A DNA stretch of 64,000 nt from Staphylococcus lugdunensis. Lineage in GTDB: Bacteria > Bacillota > Bacilli > Staphylococcales > Staphylococcaceae. Positions 57,063 to 64,000 of the stretch are shown in pieces. Below the pieces are notes generated by a model. It made no database searches, was not told where the DNA came from, and saw only the letters and a program-made list of their open reading frames with translations. The position numbers and the translations under genes were made by a program. Each line of letters opens with the position of its first letter. The first letter of the stretch is position 1. The stretch is from contig NZ_PPPV01000016.1 of the NCBI RefSeq assembly GCF_002901705.1, positions 314,982 to 378,981 on the forward strand, read 5' to 3'.

Positions 57063-58031
57063 TTATTTATAGCTTTTACCCGTTGTGTCAAATGGTCTTA
57101 CTTGTGTTTCAATATAATCTCTTTGTTCTTCTAAAAAAGGTGGTAATGATAATTTCTCGCCTAACGTTTCATATGGCTCATCACCCATAAATCCAGGTCC
57201 ATCTGTTGAAATTTCAAGTAATATGTGGCCGAGACGTGCATAAAGTGCTTCGAAATAGAAGCGATCGACTAATCCAGAGTTTGGAATGCGTGCTTCTGAG
57301 TATTTTTTAATCCATTGTTCAATCGCTTCATGATCTTTAACTCTAAATGATACGTGGTGAACTTCACCATATCCTTGAAAGGCATTCGGACTTTTAGAAT
57401 CTCTTCTTAAAATGACTTGTCCCCCATTACCACCTTCACCAACTTCTAATAGTACAACATCATCTTCGCTAACAACGACTTTCATGCCATATATATCTTC
57501 TAATAACTTTTTAAAATCATCGAAGTAACTTACTGTAATTTCAATTGGGCCTAAGCCATAGATTGCTTTGTCTTCTGGCACTGGTCCATTTTTCCATGGT
57601 TTACCAGGTGCTACGCCAGTATTACCTTCATCAGATACTAATTGATAATCTTGACCATCTTCTTCTTGAAATGGTAATACCTTTTTACCAAATAATGTTT
57701 GGATTCCTTCATGTTCAACACCATATTCGTCAAAACGTTTTAAATAATACTCTAATGCATCATCATTAGGTACGCGAAATGATGGTTTTGTTATTGAATT
57801 TGTGCCTTTACGGCCTTTTGGAATACCAGGAAAATCAAAAAATGTCATATCCGTTCCTGCAGAACCAACATCGTCAGCAAAGAAAGTGTGATATGTTTGA
57901 ATATCATCTTGGTTAACTGTCTTTTTAACGAGTCTCATACCTAGAATTTCAGTAAAAAATTTATAATTGCGTGCTGCATCATCTGTAATTGCAGTAACAT
58001 GGTGAATACCTAATAATTGATTGTTTGTCAT
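57063..58031 (-). CDS. Ring-cleaving dioxygenase of the VOC superfamily, MhqA/MhqE-like
   Basis: 322 residues from the ATG preceded by GAGGAGG; the longer frame reads through the MhqR box and is rejected. IHHVTAITDDAARNYKFFTEILGMRLVKKTVNQDD, VHHVSFRVKDHEAIEQW and GHILLEISTDGPGFMGDEP carry the metal ligands. S. aureus mhqRED encodes one such dioxygenase as far as I recall; here there are two in tandem. An MhqR box sits directly before it. Confidence 0.87.
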   Translation of the reverse strand: MTNNQLLGIHHVTAITDDAARNYKFFTEILGMRLVKKTVNQDDIQTYHTFFADDVGSAGTDMTFFDFPGIPKGRKGTNSITKPSFRVPNDDALEYYLKRFDEYGVEHEGIQTLFGKKVLPFQEEDGQDYQLVSDEGNTGVAPGKPWKNGPVPEDKAIYGLGPIEITVSYFDDFKKLLEDIYGMKVVVSEDDVVLLEVGEGGNGGQVILRRDSKSPNAFQGYGEVHHVSFRVKDHEAIEQWIKKYSEARIPNSGLVDRFYFEALYARLGHILLEISTDGPGFMGDEPYETLGEKLSLPPFLEEQRDYIETQVRPFDTTGKSYK

Positions 58032-58050
58032 AAATAATGCCTCCTCTATT

Positions 58051-58070
58051 TTATTTCGATTTCGAGATAA
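58051..58070 (-). promoter_or_regulatory. MhqR operator, second
   Basis: TTATTTCGATTTCGAGATAA, identical to 58553-58572 and close to the B. subtilis MhqR box (TATCTCGAATTCGAGATA). Lies between mhqR and the first dioxygenase gene. Confidence 0.85.
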
Positions 58071-58098
58071 TTTTAAATTGAAAGAAAAGTGCACATTT

Positions 58099-58533
58099 TT
58101 ACACGTCGGCATTTTGTGCACTTAGCTTTTTGAATGTTTGTTGTAATGTCACTAATTCTTCATCTGATAACACTGAAAATGCGTGTTCTAATGTTATCGC
58201 ATGTTGCGGGAATATGTCCGCCATAAATTGTTGACCTTTTTCAGTTAACGTTGCATTGTATATGCGCTTATCTCTTAAATCCTTCTCTCGTAATAGCCAC
58301 CCTTTCTCCTCAAGCTGACTCACTACATACGAAATACTGCTACTAGCAATCAGTACTCTATCCCTAATACGTTGAATGGGTTGAGGACCTTTGTTATAAA
58401 GTAACTCTAGTACAGCAAATTCTGTAATATTAAGTCCATAATTTTTCACATCTCGTTGAACAATTTTTTCCAAAGTATCTAAAGTTCGATTTAGACCGAC
58501 AAAAGCTTTTAATGATTGTCGCGTGCGATCCAC
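58099..58533 (-). CDS. mhqR: MarR family repressor MhqR
   Basis: 144 residues from GTG 58533, which follows AAGGGTGGTGAGGAT; the longer frame to 58581 runs through the operator (giving LSRNRNK) and cannot be translated from a transcript that starts there. MarR winged helix: [66 protein letters not shown]. Represses the mhq operon until quinones modify it. GTG start and exact position moderately certain. Confidence 0.88.
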   Translation of the reverse strand: MDRTRQSLKAFVGLNRTLDTLEKIVQRDVKNYGLNITEFAVLELLYNKGPQPIQRIRDRVLIASSSISYVVSQLEEKGWLLREKDLRDKRIYNATLTEKGQQFMADIFPQHAITLEHAFSVLSDEELVTLQQTFKKLSAQNADV

Positions 58534-58552
58534 ATCCTCACCACCCTTCAAT

Positions 58553-58572
58553 TTATTTCGATTTCGAGATAA
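58553..58572 (-). promoter_or_regulatory. MhqR operator, first
   Basis: TTATTTCGATTTCGAGATAA upstream of mhqR; autoregulatory site. Confidence 0.85.
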
Positions 58573-58744
58573 ATTATACACGCTAATATTTTTATAGTCA
58601 ATACTTTTGTTTTATGCGATATAACTTCGATGCTGAATTTGGTTGCTTCTCTAATTTTCTAAGTCATGCATTGCTTATTAATTTGTAGCAACTGAAAGAT
58701 TTTAAAAATTAAGCTATTCATACGTATTCTCAATCATATCTTTG

Positions 58745-59700
58745 TTAATTCTTTTCGTTTTTATATTTATCCCAGTTGCCCCCATCCATAGATATATCAT
58801 TTGTTTGTCTTTTTAATTTGCCATCTTCACCTAATTTACTTGGAGATACACCATCTTTATAAAAATACATCATCTTGGTTCCGGGTAATTTTTTTCATTG
58901 TGTCATTCGTTGGGATTTGTAAATTCCATGAGTATCTATTAACATTATCCGCAGTTTTTTTATTATAGTACGCAATAAAATCATATTCCATTCCTTTTTT
59001 AATGTAGGGATATTTACCGATTAAATTCTGCATTTGCTGATTAAATTCTGCTCCTTTTAACTTCATAACTGGTTTGAATTCTTTTTTGAATATATTTAAA
59101 TCATCAATACTATCAGTATTAACATTTAAGTACTGCTTGGTAACGCCATTAAATTCTTGCTTTTTCTCAAGTTGCTCGTTCATGGCATAGTAACCATTTT
59201 TTTCAACTTCACTCTTGAATTTTAACCGTGCCTGTTCAATGTCATATTCATAGTATTTATACATCATTGCTGCAACTGCGGCAGATGTTTCATTGACATG
59301 TCCGGGAGTAAACGTTGTGATAACTAACTTGCCATTGGATTCCACAAAAAGTAACTCTAATTGAAATGGCACATCATGTTTAACTGTACCAACTACTGCT
59401 AGACCGTCAGATTGATTTTTCTCTCCAAATCCATATGAATTTGTATAAGAATCAACTAAATTGATTTTGCAGTCAAGACCAAATACTTCTTTCACATATT
59501 TTTTGTATTTTTTCTCGGCTTCTGCTTTATATTTTTTTAAAAAGATCTTATTACGTTCTTTATGTTCACCAATATATTTGCCATCATAATCTTTGACGCT
59601 TACTATTTTCAGTATATCTTTCGTTTGATCTTTGTCCATAGAAGCACACCCTCCTAAAATAAGCGAGGCACATAATACTTGTATTAACTGCTCTTTTCAT
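58745..59700 (-). pseudogene. DUF1672 lipoprotein (TilA-like) with two frameshifts
   Basis: Starts MKRAVNT at 59700, then a frameshift near 59670-59685 switches into VLCASLILGGCASMDKDQ, the lipobox of the intact copy at 62034. The body (58857-59639) is in one frame and about as similar to the intact copy as a recent duplicate. Near 58890 there are seven T where the intact copy has six, which shifts the frame and stops the protein at ITRNQDDVFL; the lost C-terminus (YFYKDGVSPSKLGEDGKLKRQTNDISM) is still readable to 58745. The gene is downstream of tslA, the position of an immunity gene. Confidence 0.8.
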
Positions 59701-59850
59701 ATGTTAAACGCTCCCTCTATCTGGCACATTCTAATGTTATTTTAAATAATTGCAAAATTATAAATAGTTTGAATATTAAGAATATTTATCAGCGATTTTT
59801 AGCTATAGTTTTATATTTAAAAGAAATATTTGGCTTGATAGAAAATTTAA

Positions 59851-61944
59851 TTAATGTGCCGTTTTGTCAAGCTGTTCTTTTAATCTAGAAATATTTTGAG
59901 TTAGAGATTTTGTACTGTTTTTAAGTGCATCTACTGACTTACCTTTATTTTGAGCTAATGCAGTTAATATAGCTTGAAGTTCAGTTTCAAGCATCTCAGC
60001 ATTACCCTCAGCACTTGAACTTAATATTTTAATATCTTCCAATAAAGATTTTGATAATACCATATTTATGAAAAATTCTCTCATTTCAAAACCAATAAAC
60101 TCCACTGTTAGAAATTTACTAATTATTAAACTAAAATTATTTACCTCTTTAATTAAATAATTCAATACGGATTGAAAGCTTGAAAGGTCATCAGCCACTG
60201 AATTAGCAAATGGAATCTTTGATGCAATCCATTCAATCTTATCAATGAACGTTGATAACAACGAGCCAAATGCACAAAGAGCTGCAATAATTTTCATAAA
60301 CACTTCTACAATAGGCAGTATGTAAAAAGTGATTGCTGTTAATAGATTTACAATAGCTGATTCAACAGTATTTTCGACAATTTCTAAATCAGTCGGTAAA
60401 TATTTAGACTCTTCAAGTGAAAAAGCTGGTTGCTTTGTAGCATTTTTGTTTATCTCAACTTGATTAACCATAACATTATCGTCTAAATTTGACATTTGTT
60501 GTAAAATATCATCTATCCCTTTTCCAAAATTCATTATTTGATTTTTTACTATTTGGATATTGGGAATAACAATATTCAAATGCGCTAATATTTCTTCTCT
60601 AACACCGTCCATATAGCCATTAACTGGGTTTACAAACATTTTAACAATACTGTTATTTACAATATTTAACAGGCCTTCAATAAGTTTTTCACCATATGTA
60701 ATAAAGTCTGATACCTTAGATTTAACATCATCAATGAAGTCAATAATTGAATTAATAATATAATCAGCACCTATAAAATCTAAAATATTATCTTCATTTT
60801 TTAGTTTAGTCAGACTATATTTTAACTCATCTGCTTTACGATTAATTTTAAATTTAATCACGTCAGATACTATATGTATTGTACTTTCTAACTCATTAAA
60901 TTTAGTAATTTCTTTAAAGAAGACTTTAGTTTCGTCGACAAATTGTTCAAATTTACGGTGTTCATCTTCAACAGATTGTTTGATATCTTCCATCTTAGCA
61001 TCAATTTGTTTAATATAATCTGTTAACCTTGTATGGACATAGCTACTTAGTTCTGCTAAATGCCCTTTATCTAATTTTATTTGCGTGACACCTGCAGCAA
61101 CTGCATCACCACTCCAGATAAATATTGGTGTATGTTCATCCATATCCGCATAAATTTTCAAGCCATTACGGCTAATATATACTTCTTTATTGACAATATT
61201 ATCTTGATCAAATTTGTTTAGTTTTTTTATCTCTTCAAAATTATAACCTGTATGAGATGGCGTTAAAGCGCCAAAAGTTGTAACTCCATTATCTATATAT
61301 ATATGTTTACCAACAATCGTATCATACATAAATGCACCTTTAATAATCATCGTTAAAATATCACTTTTACTATGATAGTTATGAATATTATTGGCATTCT
61401 TACGCGCAAGTTTAGCGATACTCATTGGTAAAGGGGCTGTATTTGTGGTAACTACCCCAACATTTGGGTCCAATATTCCAATATACTGTGCCTCAGCACC
61501 TGCCAGAGAATTACCACCAACTTTTTGGATTGATTTTCCTTTATATTTAACAGGAAATTCGTTATACTTCGCTTTGAATTGCTCTGTACTCATCGTATTT
61601 GCATCTGCATATTTTTGTTTTAAACCGAAGTAAACTTCTCGAGCTTCTTTCAACTGAGCAGGTATATTATTACCAGCAAGTTGTAAATCTGTTTTCACGT
61701 CTTGCATATCGCTAAAGTCTGTTCCATCAAAAGCAATTACTATATCACCAGTCGGAATTCTATGATTATAGCGTTCATACACTTTATATCCAAGTCCTGT
61801 ACTTGTCCGATTCACCTTATTTATAACTTTATAACTTTTGTTATTAACTTTAATTTTATCATCAACTGTAATTTCATCATTATAGTTCCATCCGCTACTT
61901 AATTCAATAACATCTAAATCTGTTACATGTTTTTTCACTTTCAA
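59851..61944 (-). CDS. TslA-like protein: N-terminal lipase-like domain, C-terminal helical domain
   Basis: 697 residues, TTG start with GGAGG 9 nt upstream. Residues 60-235: alpha/beta hydrolase features, IVIAFDGTDFSDMQD, nucleophile elbow GGNSLAGAEAQ (Ser146; last Gly of GxSxG replaced by Ala), and candidates Asp195 (HSKSDILT) and His231 (PSHTGYNF). Residues about 290-697: long helices and coiled coil with hydrophobic stretches (LLTAITFYILPIVEVFMKIIAALCAFGSLL), resembling an LXG-type domain at the C-terminus. No Sec signal peptide. In S. aureus, TslA is a type VII-secreted phospholipase toxin with this reversed order, paired with DUF1672 lipoproteins. Secretion and target are inferred; no helical partner gene is visible. 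Confidence 0.72.
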   Translation of the reverse strand: MKVKKHVTDLDVIELSSGWNYNDEITVDDKIKVNNKSYKVINKVNRTSTGLGYKVYERYNHRIPTGDIVIAFDGTDFSDMQDVKTDLQLAGNNIPAQLKEAREVYFGLKQKYADANTMSTEQFKAKYNEFPVKYKGKSIQKVGGNSLAGAEAQYIGILDPNVGVVTTNTAPLPMSIAKLARKNANNIHNYHSKSDILTMIIKGAFMYDTIVGKHIYIDNGVTTFGALTPSHTGYNFEEIKKLNKFDQDNIVNKEVYISRNGLKIYADMDEHTPIFIWSGDAVAAGVTQIKLDKGHLAELSSYVHTRLTDYIKQIDAKMEDIKQSVEDEHRKFEQFVDETKVFFKEITKFNELESTIHIVSDVIKFKINRKADELKYSLTKLKNEDNILDFIGADYIINSIIDFIDDVKSKVSDFITYGEKLIEGLLNIVNNSIVKMFVNPVNGYMDGVREEILAHLNIVIPNIQIVKNQIMNFGKGIDDILQQMSNLDDNVMVNQVEINKNATKQPAFSLEESKYLPTDLEIVENTVESAIVNLLTAITFYILPIVEVFMKIIAALCAFGSLLSTFIDKIEWIASKIPFANSVADDLSSFQSVLNYLIKEVNNFSLIISKFLTVEFIGFEMREFFINMVLSKSLLEDIKILSSSAEGNAEMLETELQAILTALAQNKGKSVDALKNSTKSLTQNISRLKEQLDKTAH

Positions 61945-62033
61945 TAACTATAACCTCCATTCATTTAATTCATTGACTCAATGAATGGCTTGTGCAATAC
62001 ACCCATTCTCTCGAATTATCAAACTTATTTTTG

Positions 62034-62987
62034 TTATTTTTTTTCTTTTTTAATTCTATCCCATTCCCCTCCAATCATGGATATTTCTTTTGTTTGTCTT
62101 TTTAATTTGCCATCTCCACCTAATTCACTTGGAGACACACCATCTTTATAAAAATACATTGCTTTTAATCCGGGTAATTTTTTCATTGTGTCATTCGTTG
62201 GCATTTGTAAATCCCACGAATATTTATTAACGTTATCCACAGTTTTTTTATTATAGTACGCAATAAAATTAAACTCAGTTTGCTTTTTAATTTCAGGGTA
62301 TTTTATTATTAAAGAATCAAACTGTTGATTAAATACGTCACCTTCCATTTTCATTAATGGCTTGAAATTTTGCTTAAACTCATCTAATCCTTCTATTCCA
62401 GGTGTTTTAACATTTAAGTACTGTTTGGTAACACCATTAAATTCTTGTTTTTTTTCAAGTTGCTCGTTCATGGCATAGTAACCATTTTTTTCAACCTCAC
62501 TCTTGAATTTTAACCGTGCTTGTTCAATGTCATATTCATAGCGTTTATACATTATTGCTGCAACTGCGGCAGATGTTTCGTTTTCATGTCCGGGAGTAAA
62601 CGTCGTAATAACTATCTTTCCATTGGATTCAGCAAAAATTAATCTTAGTTGAAATGGCACATCATATTTAACTGTACCAACTACTACTAAACCATCAGAT
62701 TGATTTTTCTCTCCAAATCCATATGAATTTGTGTAAGCTTTAACTAAATTGATTTTACAGTCAAGACCAAATACTTCTTTCACATATTTTTTGTATTTTT
62801 TCTCGGCTTCTGCTTTATATTTTTTTAAAAAGATCTTATTACGTTCTTTATGTTCACCAATATATTTGCCATCATAATCTTTGACGCTTACTGTTTTCGG
62901 TATATCTTTCGTTTGATCTTTGTCCATAGAAGCACAACCTCCTAAAATAAGTGATGCACATAATACTGTACTTATTAGTTTTCTCAT
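62034..62987 (-). CDS. DUF1672 lipoprotein, TilA-like putative immunity protein
   Basis: 317 residues, intact. Signal MRKLISTVLCASLILGGCASMDKDQ, lipobox LGGC. Body with KYIGEHKERNKIFLKKYKAEAEKKYKKYVKEVFGLD, FTPGHENETSAAVAAIMYKRYEYDIEQARLKF, NGYYAMNEQLEKKQEFNGVTKQYLNV and end DGKLKRQTKEISMIGGEWDRIKKEK. TilA proteins neutralise TslA at the outer face of the membrane. This gene lies upstream of tslA (89 nt before its start codon), so both may be on one transcript. GGGG about 9 nt before the ATG. Confidence 0.85.
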   Translation of the reverse strand: MRKLISTVLCASLILGGCASMDKDQTKDIPKTVSVKDYDGKYIGEHKERNKIFLKKYKAEAEKKYKKYVKEVFGLDCKINLVKAYTNSYGFGEKNQSDGLVVVGTVKYDVPFQLRLIFAESNGKIVITTFTPGHENETSAAVAAIMYKRYEYDIEQARLKFKSEVEKNGYYAMNEQLEKKQEFNGVTKQYLNVKTPGIEGLDEFKQNFKPLMKMEGDVFNQQFDSLIIKYPEIKKQTEFNFIAYYNKKTVDNVNKYSWDLQMPTNDTMKKLPGLKAMYFYKDGVSPSELGGDGKLKRQTKEISMIGGEWDRIKKEKK

Positions 62988-63104
62988 ATATTTAGCAATC
63001 CCCTATTCTGCGTGTATTGTTTGATATGTATATAAATGGTTTAATTTTCTTTTTTAATATATATTTATTTTATTAAAAAGGGTTGATGATAGCAATTGAA
63101 ATTT

Positions 63105-63196
63105 TGTCATTATAGTTCCATCCGCTACTTAATTCAATAACATCTAAATATGTTACATATTTTTTCACTTTCAATAACTATGATGTCCATTCATTC
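63105..63196 (-). pseudogene. Remnant of the 5' end of a second tslA gene
   Basis: On the minus strand TTG 63174 begins LKVKKYVTYLDVIELSSGWNYND, matching the first 23 residues of TslA with three substitutions, then similarity stops. The leader matches too, but the ribosome site is GGACA instead of GGAGG. It sits just downstream of the third DUF1672 gene, the same place tslA holds after the intact copy, marking a deleted second unit. Confidence 0.8.
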
Positions 63197-63216
63197 GTAC
63201 CTCAACTATTTCTTTG

Positions 63217-64000
63217 TCAATTCTTTTCTTTTTTAATTCTATCCCATTCCCCTCCAATCATGGATATATCTTTTGTTTGTCTTTTTAATTTGCCATCTCC
63301 ACCTAATTCACTTGGAGATACACCATCTTTATAGAAGTACATCATCTTTGTTCCTGGTATTTTTTTCATCGTGTCATTCGTTGGTATTTGTAAATTCCAT
63401 GAATATTTATTTACATCATCTTTTGCTTTCTTATTGTAAAAAGCAATAAATTCAGTTCTCATTTCATCCATCAATTGTGGATACTTTCGACTTAAGATAT
63501 CTATACGTGTATAAAAAGATTTGTCTTTAACATTAAGTAAAGGTTTGAAATCTTTTTTGAAATCATTAAGTCCTATAGAAGTATTTGTTGAAAAATTTAA
63601 ATAAGGTCTTGTGACGCCTCTAAATTCTTGTTGCTTCATTAGTTTGTTATTCATTGCATAATAACCCTGCTTTTCTACTTCTTCTTTGAATTTCATACGT
63701 GCATTTTCAATATCATTTTCATAGCGTTTAAACATAAGTGCACTGATGGCAGCTTTTAACTCATTAGATTGATCAGCAGTGATTGTACTATATCCTAAGT
63801 GACCTTTAGATTCTTCAAAGTTTAAATTAAAATTAAATGGAATGTCATAGTCTACTGTCCCCATTACAGTTAATCCCTCAAAAGGTTTCCCTCCGGTAGA
63901 CGTAGTGTATGAATACACTTTAATAATTTTTACATCTTTATTAAAAACTTCTTTCACATATTTTTTGTATTTTTTCTCGGCTTCTGCTTTATATTTTTTT
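63217..64000 (-). CDS. DUF1672 lipoprotein, third copy (5' end outside window)
   Basis: The frame stays open to base 64000; GTG at 63957 is the internal Val of KKYVKEVF, not a start. 260 residues visible. The C-terminal 50 residues and the start of the body are nearly identical to the copy at 62034, while the middle (NKDVKIIKVYSYTTSTGGKPFEGLTVMGTVDYDIPFNF) is clearly diverged, as expected for allelic immunity variants under recombination. Signal peptide expected just outside. Confidence 0.85.
   Translation of the reverse strand, partial: KKYKAEAEKKYKKYVKEVFNKDVKIIKVYSYTTSTGGKPFEGLTVMGTVDYDIPFNFNLNFEESKGHLGYSTITADQSNELKAAISALMFKRYENDIENARMKFKEEVEKQGYYAMNNKLMKQQEFRGVTRPYLNFSTNTSIGLNDFKKDFKPLLNVKDKSFYTRIDILSRKYPQLMDEMRTEFIAFYNKKAKDDVNKYSWNLQIPTNDTMKKIPGTKMMYFYKDGVSPSELGGDGKLKRQTKDISMIGGEWDRIKKEKN

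Noticed and set aside
58533..58581. 16-codon extension of MhqR and the 30-codon extension of the first dioxygenase
   Set aside because: Both extensions translate the MhqR operator itself (LSRNRNK), so they lie in promoter DNA.
63217..63957. GTG at 63957 as start of the third DUF1672 gene
   Set aside because: The frame continues to the window end and the codon is the conserved Val of KKYVKEVF.

Overview
The window is AT-rich Firmicute DNA. Almost every gene has a strong GGAGG-type ribosome site, and the gene content is staphylococcal: a phnDCEE-type transporter beside a 5'-nucleotidase, gntR-gntK-gntP, relP, a class III fbp, gtaB, an mhq operon, DUF1672 and DUF1433 families, and STAR-like GC-rich repeats. 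From remembered gene order I place it in Staphylococcus, probably a non-aureus species, because a thiazole operon (tenI-thiO-thiS-thiG-thiF), ppx-ppk and a Sau3AI-type restriction system interrupt the familiar order. I cannot fix the species from sequence alone. No rRNA, tRNA, insertion sequence or CRISPR array was seen.

Layout. 1-8.1 kb: the end of a glutamate-synthase-domain gene, then a phosphate-scavenging block (5'-nucleotidase, secreted DUF4350-like protein, divergent phnD-phnC-phnE-phnE) with PhoP-box-like repeats between the divergent arms. 8.5-18 kb: a sulfhydrylase (metY-like), a YehR-like lipoprotein, an M42 aminopeptidase with an AbgT transporter, and ppx-ppk1. 18-22.6 kb: M20 peptidase, SDR, two small unknowns, and a dihydrolipoyl-dehydrogenase-like protein under a cre site. 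22.6-26.3 kb: a restriction-modification island (Sau3AI-like endonuclease, C5 methyltransferase and an unrecognised third protein). 26.4-31.8 kb: a TagE/TarM-like glycosyltransferase, phosphoglucomutase and UDP-glucose pyrophosphorylase, i.e. production and use of UDP-glucose. 31.9-43 kb: gluconate operon, membrane MerR regulator, hydrolase, relP, DUF2188, FUSC exporter, ABM monooxygenase and an MFS sugar-acid transporter. 43.3-47.3 kb: a TPP-riboswitch-controlled thiazole operon. 47.4-55.5 kb: DedA, an ene-reductase/DoxX pair with a divergent HxlR regulator, fbp, a CPA antiporter and a YkvI-like protein. 55.5-58.6 kb: mhq quinone-detoxification operon with two MhqR boxes.

58.7-64 kb is the most unusual region: a 697-residue protein with an N-terminal lipase-like domain and a long helical C-terminal region, flanked by three DUF1672 lipoprotein genes. 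This matches the layout of TslA, the type VII-secreted lipase with reversed domain order, and its TilA lipoprotein immunity partners. One lipoprotein copy is frameshifted and a short remnant of a second tslA 5' end survives upstream, so the locus appears to have expanded by tandem duplication and then decayed in part.
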